A DNA stretch of 48,623 nt, taken from IMG/VR virus record IMGVR_UViG_3300042557_001453, positions 1 to 48,623 of that record; one strand, given 5' to 3'. Below the pieces are notes generated by a model. The model was not told where the DNA came from and made no database searches. It saw nothing but the letters and a program-made list of their open reading frames with translations. Every line of letters starts with the position of its first letter. Positions within the stretch are counted from its first letter, which is position 1. This document shows positions 40,694-47,703 of this stretch, piece after piece. The translations under genes were made by a program, and so were the position numbers. This stretch comes from a virus.

Positions 40694-41110
40694 ATGAAAA
40701 AAATAATATTTTTAATTTCATTTGTATTTGTTAGCTTCATATCTGAAGCTCAAATAAAAAAACCTGTCGACACAACACAAATGTGTATTCCTTACGATGT
40801 AGCACAAAAAATGTTATTAGAACTTAATGATTACGACAGATTGAAAGAATTATCTAAGTTGGATAAAAAAGAAATTACCGAACTTAATAATAAAATAAGT
40901 CTTTTAGAAAAAACAAATAATACTTGGCAAGTTAAAGATTCTTTAAGTGGACAGATAATTTTACAAACAGAGGAGAAAGTAAAAATTTACAAAGAAGAAA
41001 ATGAAAATTTAAACAAAGAATTAAAAAGACTTAAAACGAAAAATACACTATTTAATATTATAGCAGGGGCAATTATTGCTCCATTAACATATATTGCAGT
41101 TTTTAAATAA
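40694..41110 (+). CDS. Exported coiled-coil protein, possible lysis partner
   Basis: The 138-residue product begins with a signal peptide (MKKIIFLISFVFVSFISEAQ) cut probably after EA, before Q, as in many Bacteroidota secreted proteins. A coiled coil follows at about 50-115, then a C-terminal hydrophobic helix (FNIIAGAIIAPLTYIAVF). There is no lipobox cysteine, so it is not a classical outer-membrane spanin lipoprotein. It could tether two membranes in reverse topology. Its stop overlaps the next start as TAATG. The lysis role is inferred from context. Confidence 0.65.
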   Translation: MKKIIFLISFVFVSFISEAQIKKPVDTTQMCIPYDVAQKMLLELNDYDRLKELSKLDKKEITELNNKISLLEKTNNTWQVKDSLSGQIILQTEEKVKIYKEENENLNKELKRLKTKNTLFNIIAGAIIAPLTYIAVFK

Positions 41111-41355
41111 TGGCTCTTACATCCTCAGATAAAAAAGAAATTGAAGTTATGATTAGAAAAGAGATCAAAGATTTCTTTAATTCTAACACTGCAAAACAAT
41201 TTGAGGATAAGTTGATTGATAAAATCTCCAAAGAAATGCAAAAAGGAGGTCTTAAAAAAGACGTTAAAGAAATCGTCATAAAATCATTCCAAGAATACTT
41301 TCAGACCATGTATCAACAAAGATATTATTGGGAGTCAAAATTTAGAAGCATATAA
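41110..41355 (+). CDS. Hypothetical helical protein, 81 residues
   Basis: The protein is almost entirely charged helix (SSDKKEIEVMIRKEIKDFF, then KLIDKISKEMQKGGLKKDV), ending in an aromatic stretch YYWESKF. No family is recognised. It is coupled by TAATG to both neighbours, so its translation follows theirs. Confidence 0.65.
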   Translation: MALTSSDKKEIEVMIRKEIKDFFNSNTAKQFEDKLIDKISKEMQKGGLKKDVKEIVIKSFQEYFQTMYQQRYYWESKFRSI

Positions 41356-42125
41356 TGGAAGATATTTTTAACAAAATAAAAGAAAAAGTTAGTTATGGAT
41401 TGGCAGATAACGCTGATGCAAAATACGATACTTTGAAGGCATTAAACAAAGCTTCATCAGAACTATCAGAAGAAAAACATTTTACTGACTTTTTGAAAGA
41501 TAAAGATGATTTAATGAAAGTTTATTTGTTAGTTAAAAATAAAAAACTATCAAATAATCAAATAAGAAAGAAAATAAAAGAATATTTGAAAGACCCTGAG
41601 GAACTTAGAAATTTCCTCCAATCTGTTTTAGATTCTAATAAAACAAAACATAAAGAAGAATCTAAAGAAGCGATGGGTGCCGCTTCGGCTGGTGGATACT
41701 CAATGCCATTGTTCTCAACAACTAAAGGTGATATTGTTAAAGGTGTTAAGACTGTTAGAGAACAAGCCGAATACGATTTAAGTGTTGAGGAGGGTGATGG
41801 AGAAGTAAAGAAGTCAGAAACAAAAGAGGCAACTAGTTCATCGTCAAGCGGACAATATAACCAACCTTCAATTTGGGCAAAATCTATGAAGAAAAAAGAT
41901 TTTAGAGGTTACTCCAAATCACAAATTCCTGGTGGAAAGTTTGTCCAAGTTAAGAAAAAATGTAAAAAATTCCCTTATTGTAATCAGGGTGATATAAAAG
42001 CATTGAAAATATTTGAAAACGAATCAGTGCAGAATGCAATAGACAGTGTCTCGAGTAGCTACGGGATTGATAAAAACTATATTTCAGAAATTGTCTTTCA
42101 GGAAATCAGACAAAGACAAAAGTGA
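41355..42125 (+). CDS. Hypothetical protein, 256 residues
   Basis: The N-terminal 100 residues are helical and charged. The middle is low-complexity (GAASAGGYSMPLFSTTKGD, then TSSSSSGQYNQPS). The C-terminus has a short Cys/Lys cluster (KKKCKKFPYCNQGD) and an amphipathic helix. It may be a scaffold- or core-like protein, as are many low-complexity phage proteins, but no diagnostic motif is seen. Confidence 0.65.
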   Translation: MEDIFNKIKEKVSYGLADNADAKYDTLKALNKASSELSEEKHFTDFLKDKDDLMKVYLLVKNKKLSNNQIRKKIKEYLKDPEELRNFLQSVLDSNKTKHKEESKEAMGAASAGGYSMPLFSTTKGDIVKGVKTVREQAEYDLSVEEGDGEVKKSETKEATSSSSSGQYNQPSIWAKSMKKKDFRGYSKSQIPGGKFVQVKKKCKKFPYCNQGDIKALKIFENESVQNAIDSVSSSYGIDKNYISEIVFQEIRQRQK

Positions 42126-42128
42126 AGA

Positions 42129-42136
42129 TATTTATA
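42129..42136 (+). promoter_or_regulatory. TATTTATA motif upstream of acidic EF-hand-like protein gene
   Basis: GATATTTATAAAGAAAAATAATT sits in the 24-base gap, with the core ending 13 bases before the ATG. It is an exact match to the recurrent motif. Confidence 0.42.
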
Positions 42137-42149
42137 AAGAAAAATAATT

Positions 42150-43598
42150 ATGAACACAAGACAGTATATCAACTCAAGATTTGAAAAAATTATATCAGAA
42201 AATATTAATGAGAAAGCCGACGCTATCTTACAAAGATTGAATTACGATGAGGAAGCACCATTCAACCCTGCCGGTGAAGCATTTGACTATGTACAGGAAG
42301 GTATGAAAGAAACTTGTGAACAATGTGGAACAGAAATGACTGAAGGTGAATGTTCAGAATGTGGTTACAAAAATGAAGAAATTATGGAACTTGGTGGTAT
42401 GGATGACGGACACCCAAAATATGGAAAAATGAATTTTTCTAAATTATCGAGAAAAGAAATCGAAAAAATCATGAAAGATATGGACAATATGGAAGATGAT
42501 GAGGAAGAAGATTTTATTGAATATGGTGATGACGATGACGATGAGTGGGAAGAAGTAGATTTAGATACAGAAACTGATTGGGATCAATTAGAAGAAAATG
42601 AAGATGGTGATATGTATGAAATTGAACTTGATGAAAAATTATACGGAAACCAAACAAAACTTGACAAAAACAAAAATGGCAGAATAGACAAAGAGGACTT
42701 CAAAATGTTGAGAAAACAACAGGATGAAGAAGAAACTCTTTATGAAGTAGAGTTTGAAAAAGATGAGTTCAGTGAAGGAAGTAAACCTGATTTCTTAGAT
42801 TTAGATAACGACGGTAATAAAAAAGAATCTATGAAGTCTGCGGCTAAAAGTAAAAAAATGAAAAAAAAGGTTACTGAGTCTTTAATTTTTACTGAAAATG
42901 AATTGATTTCACTTATTGAAAAAACAGTAAATGAAGAAAAAAAATTCAAAATGGATGAACCTAAAGGTTATAGAGAATATGAGAAGGCTCATAAAGCGGA
43001 TAAAAAAGAAAATGAAGACTATTTGAAAATGGTCGCAAAAAAAATGACTGACTATTTAAAAGGAATGTCAGACAAAGAGTCTAAATATGAAATGAAAGAG
43101 ACTCAAAAATTCCCAACTGAAAATGGTGGTAAGAGAAAGAAATACACTCCATCTGAAGCTGTTGATGAATACATTGATGCATTTTCTTATCCTGGACAAA
43201 CTAATTTAGTTTATGATGAGATCAAACCTAATGATGAGAGAATTGAAAAATATTTAAAAGGTGACAGTACTACCGGAAATGCACAAGTTGATAAAGACGG
43301 AAAGGCTTTAGGTAATGTTGTACCAAGTAATGTTGGAGATAAGTTCTTTAAAAACTATAAAGATAATCTTTACGGTCAAGAACAACAACAAGCCTCTTAC
43401 AAGAGACAAACACAACCTGTTGATCAAGCTGGTGAAGTTACTGAGAGAGGTTCTTTAAAATCTAAAAAAGGTAAAAAGACTGCACAAAGTGTTTTGAATA
43501 AAGTTGAGGAATCTGTTAATCAAAAAGAAAAACAAAAATTAACAGAAGAATTTCAAAGAATTCAAAATCTAATGGGGTATAACCAAAAGACTCAATAA
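42150..43598 (+). CDS. Acidic protein with zinc-ribbon and EF-hand-like motifs
   Basis: The 482-residue protein has a small zinc ribbon (C56-E-Q-C59, C68-S-E-C71) followed by a very acidic region (about 105-160). An EF-hand-type loop follows at 172-183, DKNKNGRIDKED, with Asp or Asn at positions 1, 3, 5, 9 and 12 and Gly at 6. A second D-x-D-x-D-G motif lies at 217-222 (FLDLDNDGNKKESM). The C-terminal half is basic and helical and ends FQRIQNLMGYNQ. The motif DLDxDGxKKE with a downstream helix is common in T4-like phage proteins of unknown role. A capsid scaffold or core protein that binds calcium is one reading. Confidence 0.72.
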   Translation: MNTRQYINSRFEKIISENINEKADAILQRLNYDEEAPFNPAGEAFDYVQEGMKETCEQCGTEMTEGECSECGYKNEEIMELGGMDDGHPKYGKMNFSKLSRKEIEKIMKDMDNMEDDEEEDFIEYGDDDDDEWEEVDLDTETDWDQLEENEDGDMYEIELDEKLYGNQTKLDKNKNGRIDKEDFKMLRKQQDEEETLYEVEFEKDEFSEGSKPDFLDLDNDGNKKESMKSAAKSKKMKKKVTESLIFTENELISLIEKTVNEEKKFKMDEPKGYREYEKAHKADKKENEDYLKMVAKKMTDYLKGMSDKESKYEMKETQKFPTENGGKRKKYTPSEAVDEYIDAFSYPGQTNLVYDEIKPNDERIEKYLKGDSTTGNAQVDKDGKALGNVVPSNVGDKFFKNYKDNLYGQEQQQASYKRQTQPVDQAGEVTERGSLKSKKGKKTAQSVLNKVEESVNQKEKQKLTEEFQRIQNLMGYNQKTQ

Positions 43599-43631
43599 TT
43601 TACATTACTAAGTCTTATCCTATAATTTTTT

Positions 43632-43648
43632 CATAGTTTTTTACTATG
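43632..43648 (+). promoter_or_regulatory. Hairpin covering the start codon of the next gene
   Basis: CATAGT and ACTATG form a 6-bp stem over a TTTTT loop, with the ATG start as the last three bases of the stem. It could reduce translation until it melts. The stem is short, so this is tentative. Confidence 0.25.
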
Positions 43649-44113
43649 GATAATTTTCTAAATTACATTACAAAAAATCTTGACCCTGAAGAGGTGGACA
43701 TCTGGTTCAGGGTCAATAATATAATTCCTGAAAAAATGGAATTGTATTATGACTTGTCTTATAGTCTATTCCTTTTAATTAAAACTACATATCTTGGTGA
43801 TGAATCTGAGGTTGGAGAAACAACTGTAAAGATGGATGATACCGACAACAAAAAACATTTTAATTGGTGTTGGAAAAGAGTCATTGATAATTTTGAAAGA
43901 GAGAGCATTTCTTTCGACATGGAAGGAGATCATTATGAGTACTTTTTTACACTGTTTAATGAGATATACTATAGACAAAGTAAGGAAGCAATAAAAAATT
44001 CGATAGACGTATTCTTCAACGATTTATTCAACAGAGAAAAGGCATTCACACAAGTTGATCTTGATTTAATCTTCAATATATACAAAACACTTGATAAAAA
44101 TCTTAAGGTTTAA
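43646..44113 (+). CDS. Hypothetical protein, 155 residues
   Basis: It is not recognised. It is a compact, aromatic-rich, mostly helical protein (VDIWFRVNNIIPEKMELYYDLSY, then HYEYFFTLFNEIYYRQS). No membrane segment, no cysteine cluster. It stands alone between two gaps that contain hairpins, so it may be its own transcription unit. Confidence 0.66.
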   Translation: MDNFLNYITKNLDPEEVDIWFRVNNIIPEKMELYYDLSYSLFLLIKTTYLGDESEVGETTVKMDDTDNKKHFNWCWKRVIDNFERESISFDMEGDHYEYFFTLFNEIYYRQSKEAIKNSIDVFFNDLFNREKAFTQVDLDLIFNIYKTLDKNLKV

Positions 44114-44125
44114 ACTTTACAATAG

Positions 44126-44168
44126 TTTATTGAGAACCTAATTTATGTGTAATAAACAATAATTTTTT
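44126..44168 (+). terminator. Possible weak terminator
   Basis: GTTTATT and AATAAAC are complementary with about 19 bases between them, and a run of six T residues follows shortly after. The long loop and A/T stem make it uncertain. The next gene starts only about 10 bases beyond. Confidence 0.27.
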
Positions 44169-44176
44169 AATTTCAA

Positions 44177-44347
44177 ATGGAAACTTTAGAAAAAATTAAA
44201 GAGCTTACTGAGCAACTTAGTGTTGATGTTAACAAATTCTTTAGCGGAAACAAAAGTGCTGGTACAAGAGCTAGAAAAACCTCACAAGATTTAAAAGCAC
44301 TTTTACAACAATTAAGAGGTGAAATTTTAGAGGAGAAAAAAAAGTAA
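44177..44347 (+). CDS. Hc1-like (histone H1-like) DNA-binding protein
   Basis: This 56-residue protein matches the small Hc1/H1-like proteins of Bacteroidota. A first helix (EKIKELTEQLSVDVNKFF) is followed by the family hallmark G-N-K-S-A-G-T-R-A-R-K-T and a second helix (LKALLQQLRGEILEE) ending in lysines. The cellular relatives coat DNA as nucleoid proteins. In the phage it could compact or protect phage DNA, or compete with the host protein. It is probably a host acquisition. The ATG follows a TTTCAA leader, and the next gene begins two bases after the stop. Confidence 0.8.
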   Translation: METLEKIKELTEQLSVDVNKFFSGNKSAGTRARKTSQDLKALLQQLRGEILEEKKK

Positions 44348-44348
44348 T

Positions 44349-44543
44349 ATGAGGGAATTGGATATTTTGTTTCTTTTTATTTTTGTTTTATCAATAATAT
44401 TTGTGATCAATCAAATATTTAAGATTTCTGCCGAAATATTAAGTGAAAATCCTCAGAAGATAGTTTATCGAGGGTTTGAAAAAATATCCAATTACTTCTT
44501 TGTATCCTACTTAATAACTTATATTTTAATCAAATTTTTTTAA
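44349..44543 (+). CDS. Small membrane protein, 64 residues
   Basis: Two hydrophobic helices are visible, near residues 5-25 (ILFLFIFVLSIIFVINQIF) and 48-63 (NYFFVSYLITYILIKF), joined by a charged loop. No family is recognised. Its size and topology would suit a holin or antiholin, but it is far from the amidase, so this remains a possibility only. Confidence 0.62.
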   Translation: MRELDILFLFIFVLSIIFVINQIFKISAEILSENPQKIVYRGFEKISNYFFVSYLITYILIKFF

Positions 44544-44546
44544 AAA

Positions 44547-44975
44547 ATGTATAACGAATTAAAAGACATATTTCAATTTTTAGTGTCAGTTAGAAAATTG
44601 AAAACATACTTGACAATAGATATTGAATTTCCGGCTAATTGGAAAATACCTAAAAAATATGTAATAGAAGATAAGATTGTTGAGAACGAAAAATTGAATG
44701 AAAATTATAGATTTTTTTCATTTGTAACTGAATTTAACGAAGTAGAAATGAATCAAACAGTTTCTAACATAAAAAAAATAGTTTCTTATAACAAAGAAAT
44801 CGAAATGAAAGAAAAACTGTTGAAACAAAAAATAGATGAGTTAAAACGAATTTTTGAGAAAGAAAACTTAGACAATTTACAGTCATTAAAATTTGATATT
44901 TTAGAAGAAAAATTAGATGATGGAGAAGAAATCGTTGACACGAGAGGAACAAATGGTGGATTGGTTGAACAGTGA
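44547..44975 (+). CDS. Hypothetical protein, 142 residues
   Basis: The N-terminal half seems to be a small alpha/beta domain (LKTYLTIDIEFPANWKIPKKYV, then YRFFSFVTEFNE). The second half is coiled coil (MKEKLLKQKIDELKRIFEKEN) and ends in an acidic tail. The layout suggests a self-assembling cytoplasmic protein, with function unknown. The next gene starts inside its last codons. Confidence 0.64.
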   Translation: MYNELKDIFQFLVSVRKLKTYLTIDIEFPANWKIPKKYVIEDKIVENEKLNENYRFFSFVTEFNEVEMNQTVSNIKKIVSYNKEIEMKEKLLKQKIDELKRIFEKENLDNLQSLKFDILEEKLDDGEEIVDTRGTNGGLVEQ

Positions 44976-45117
44976 AATTGAAAAGGACAAGATCGAATTA
45001 GATAAAGAAAAAAAAGATCTAATAAATTCATTAAAATCAATAAAAAAAGAAGAAGTTTTACCAAAACAAGAAAAGCTTAGTTTATGGAAGAAAATAAAGA
45101 AAGTGTTATTGGGGTGA
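44953..45117 (+). CDS. Small charged protein with basic C-terminal helix
   Basis: The chosen ATG gives 54 residues and has GAGG plus an A-rich leader before it. An upstream ATG at 44917 would give 66 residues and a larger overlap with the previous gene. The product is a highly charged helix (EIEKDKIELDKEKKDLINSLK) ending in an amphipathic basic segment (SLWKKIKKVLLG). The next protein ends similarly (SLIRKILSSFKGS), which hints at a shared targeting or membrane-binding tail. Function is unknown. Confidence 0.55.
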   Translation: MVDWLNSEIEKDKIELDKEKKDLINSLKSIKKEEVLPKQEKLSLWKKIKKVLLG

Positions 45118-45401
45118 TAGAAAAATTAGCATTAGTTACTGATGGACTACAAAATATTTTTCCTGACGGTAAGGTCATTTGTGTTTATGAATTAAATGAT
45201 GAGGACTTCAAACAAGTACAAGAAAATTTTCGTAAAATAGATCATTCGCACAAAAGATTTTCAATTGATATTTCAGGAATTGAACACGTATTTATTCATG
45301 AAAATTTTGAAAGATCCGAAAATAAAGAAGAAGTCAAAATAGAAGAACCAAAAAAACAAAGTTTGATCAGAAAAATACTATCTAGTTTTAAAGGTAGTTG
45401 A
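45084..45401 (+). CDS. Hypothetical protein, 105 residues
   Basis: The protein has a small alpha/beta domain (residues about 1-75, with KVICVYELNDEDFKQVQ and HVFIHENFE) and then a Lys/Glu linker. It ends with an amphipathic basic tail like that of the preceding protein. It overlaps the gene before it by 34 bases, and its end overlaps the convergent minus-strand gene by 24 bases. No family recognised. Confidence 0.64.
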   Translation: MEENKESVIGVIEKLALVTDGLQNIFPDGKVICVYELNDEDFKQVQENFRKIDHSHKRFSIDISGIEHVFIHENFERSENKEEVKIEEPKKQSLIRKILSSFKGS

Positions 45402-46016
45402 TCTTCTATATAGGGATTGTTTACTAATACCTTTTTCAGATAAAATATCATACAAGTATTTCTTTTGAGCTTTAGAGGATTCAGAAACTATTATACAATC
45501 AATTCTTTCTTGAGAAATTAAAAATTCATTAAGATTATCTAAAAATCTTTTGGATTCGTTTTCATCCTTTAAAGAAAACAAATTAACGTCATTATCATTC
45601 TGCAAAACAACCTTATTATTTAATCTTGAAATTAACTTTATTGAATTTTTTGGTAAGTAGTTTTTGATAAAAACATCCATAGTTATTTTTGTCTTTTTAT
45701 CAACATCGTAGATTTTTTCAGGTATTTTGTATTTTACAACTTTAACAATTTTATAATCAGGATCATCTAAGTCCACCAAAACCTGCCTACCCATCTCATC
45801 CCTAACAAACATCTTATCAAAAGTATCATTTTTCTTTTCAAGGATGGATAATTCATAATCACAAAGTTTTGCATTCTCAACTTTAGTTTCAAAAATGACA
45901 GATTTATTTTCCTCAATTAGTTTATCGAAGAAAAGATTAGCTCTTTCTTTAGTTTTAAATTTGTTGATTATTTTTTTTCTTTCTTTATTTTTAAAGACAA
46001 CAACTAAGTAGTTCAT
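45378..46016 (-). CDS. Hypothetical protein, 212 residues
   Basis: It is not recognised. The N-terminal 50 residues (NYLVVVFKNKERKKIINKF, then ANLFFDKLIEENKSVIFET) look like a small alpha/beta unit. A similar pattern occurs near residues 130-170 (NKVVLQNDNDVNLFSLKDENESKRFLDNL), suggesting an internal duplication. The C-terminus (AQKKYLYDILSEKGISKQSLYRRS) is basic and helical, possibly nucleic-acid binding. It is transcribed opposite to both neighbours, with a converging overlap at its 3' end. Confidence 0.7.
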   Translation of the reverse strand: MNYLVVVFKNKERKKIINKFKTKERANLFFDKLIEENKSVIFETKVENAKLCDYELSILEKKNDTFDKMFVRDEMGRQVLVDLDDPDYKIVKVVKYKIPEKIYDVDKKTKITMDVFIKNYLPKNSIKLISRLNNKVVLQNDNDVNLFSLKDENESKRFLDNLNEFLISQERIDCIIVSESSKAQKKYLYDILSEKGISKQSLYRRSTTFKTR

Positions 46017-46045
46017 AAATTAATAATAATATTTTCTTTTTATAA

Positions 46046-46963
46046 ATGAATAATGAAAATTTTTACCAAGTTTTGGGAGTCCAAGAAAATGCGACTCAAG
46101 ATGAAATAAAGAAGGCATACCGTAATTTGGCGAAAGAGAATCACCCAGACACAGGAGGTGATGAAGACAAGTTTAAAAAGATTTCGGTCGCTTACGATGC
46201 TTTGAGTGATGAATCTAAAAGAAGAGAATACGATGCTAAAAGGAGAAATCCATTTGGTAATTATGACAACTATGACGATGTGTTCTCTAACATGTTCGGT
46301 TCTAGAAAGGCAAGACAAACTGTTCATACCACAAACATTACAGTGAATGTTGGTGTTTTAGATTCATATAGAGCAAACAAACATTCTCTTTCATATAGGA
46401 GACAAACAATGTGCGAACCATGTTCAGGTACTGGTGGTGATAAAAAAACTTGCGGGACTTGTAACGGATCAGGTGTTGTAGTTAGACAAGTTGGGTCAGG
46501 ATTTTTCGTCCAAGTAGTACAGATGGCTTGTGATGGATGTGGTGGAACTGGAAGTATAACCATTAACCCATGTTTTATGTGTAGTGGAAGTGGGTCAAAA
46601 CCTGAAATAAAAAACTTGGATATATCTTTACCACATGGGATAGATAATGGTCAGTTTTTAAGATTACAAGGAATGGGAGACTTCAAAAACGGAAACTATG
46701 GTGATTTAGTTGTTAGAATTGATTTGAAACCACAAGATGGATTTGATAAAATAGGTAACCACTTGGTTTATAATGTTTATATGAATCTTGATGAACTTAA
46801 ACAAGGAAGTTTTAATGTACCACATCCTGATGGTATGTTGAATGTTAAAATGCCAAAGAAAGTGGACACATCATTACCATTAAGAGTAAAATCAAAAGGA
46901 TTTAGATTAGATACTGTTGGTGATTTGATGATCAACCAATATGTAAGATTTGATAGAGATTAG
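46046..46963 (+). CDS. dnaJ: DnaJ-type (type A) co-chaperone
   Basis: The 305-residue protein has a J-domain with the HPD motif at 33-35 that would stimulate host DnaK. A short Gly/Phe segment follows, and then a complete zinc-binding region with four CxxCxGxG repeats (cysteines 123/126, 136/139, 162/165 and 176/179) and the start of the substrate-binding domain ([17 protein letters not shown]). It is about 70 residues shorter than cellular DnaJ, mostly in the Gly/Phe region and C-terminus. It may recruit the host chaperone to phage replication or head and tail assembly. No DnaK gene is present in the window. Confidence 0.93.
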   Translation: MNNENFYQVLGVQENATQDEIKKAYRNLAKENHPDTGGDEDKFKKISVAYDALSDESKRREYDAKRRNPFGNYDNYDDVFSNMFGSRKARQTVHTTNITVNVGVLDSYRANKHSLSYRRQTMCEPCSGTGGDKKTCGTCNGSGVVVRQVGSGFFVQVVQMACDGCGGTGSITINPCFMCSGSGSKPEIKNLDISLPHGIDNGQFLRLQGMGDFKNGNYGDLVVRIDLKPQDGFDKIGNHLVYNVYMNLDELKQGSFNVPHPDGMLNVKMPKKVDTSLPLRVKSKGFRLDTVGDLMINQYVRFDRD

Positions 46964-47121
46964 AATAAAGATATAATGTCTTTAATGAACGATACGATAC
47001 CGTAGATACCAAAAAAGAAGAATATCCCACCACCAATTAGAACAAACCTTTGGGTGTTCTGTACTTGTTTACTTTCTTCACAAGTTCTACATTTTACTTC
47101 TGTTGCTTTTTTCTCGTCCAT
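46960..47121 (-). CDS. Small membrane protein with N-terminal CxxC
   Basis: This 53-residue frame fills the gap after dnaJ on the opposite strand. It reads [18 protein letters not shown], then a hydrophilic turn, then one membrane helix with [16 protein letters not shown]. The C-R-T-C could bind zinc or be palmitoyl-like anchoring, but it has no assigned function. The stop overlaps that of dnaJ by 4 bases. The start lies 7 bases after the stop of the upstream minus-strand gene, so the two form an operon. Confidence 0.6.
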   Translation of the reverse strand: MDEKKATEVKCRTCEESKQVQNTQRFVLIGGGIFFFFGIYGIVSFIKDIISLF

Positions 47122-47128
47122 AAATTAA

Positions 47129-47635
47129 TTATAATACAATGGTTTTAATATGAAAATAGTTTTCCAACATTACTTTCTTCTGTTGGGGTTTGTTTTTGTT
47201 GAAGAATCTAAGATAATTACCATCAAATGAATAAGTGCTTGTTGGAATGACGTAAACCCTGTCAGTAGATTTTTCAATTATAAATTCTAAATAATCAAAA
47301 ACTTCTTCATCTTCATTATCCTCATCTCTATAAACAAACTTTAACCTATCACTCAGTGAATGATCCGCAAATGATCTAATAATTTTTGGATATTTTAATT
47401 CTATAACTTGTGATAAAATGTCGTTTGGAACCGCAACTCTTTCGTGTGTTGAAGTATCAGAGTCAATAGAATCTAAAATTGATTGTCTTATGAAATCAAA
47501 ATCTTTATTACCCTTTCTATCTATTGATTGATGACTTGAAGCATAGAATGAATTACCTCTTGGACTGATATATAATAAATCTTCCCTGTCGGATTGCTCG
47601 GCAATAATTGATCTTAGAGTTTGAAGCATTTTCAT
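47129..47635 (-). CDS. Hypothetical protein, 168 residues
   Basis: The start chosen is the ATG giving MKMLQTLRSII. A frame 40 codons longer exists, but it would run across the divergent methyltransferase start and past a promoter-like motif, so it is unlikely. The protein is charged with a central acidic part (RDEDNEDEEVFDYLEF) and a C-terminal beta-like stretch (DRVYVIPTSTYSFDGNYLRFF). No family is recognised. It leads a two-gene minus-strand operon with the small membrane protein. Confidence 0.68.
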   Translation of the reverse strand: MKMLQTLRSIIAEQSDREDLLYISPRGNSFYASSHQSIDRKGNKDFDFIRQSILDSIDSDTSTHERVAVPNDILSQVIELKYPKIIRSFADHSLSDRLKFVYRDEDNEDEEVFDYLEFIIEKSTDRVYVIPTSTYSFDGNYLRFFNKNKPQQKKVMLENYFHIKTIVL

Positions 47636-47641
47636 ACTATA

Positions 47642-47648
47642 ATAAATA
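47642..47648 (-). promoter_or_regulatory. TATTTAT motif heading the minus-strand operon
   Basis: Read on the minus strand, CAACTATTTATTATAGT precedes the ATG, with the core ending 6 bases before it. It lies in the 68-base divergent gap. A looser TATCTTTAT at 47692-47700 precedes the plus-strand methyltransferase. Confidence 0.42.
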
Positions 47649-47703
47649 GTTGAAAAATAAAAATACAATTGATTAGTCGTCTTGTTTTTAGTATCTTTAT
47701 TAT

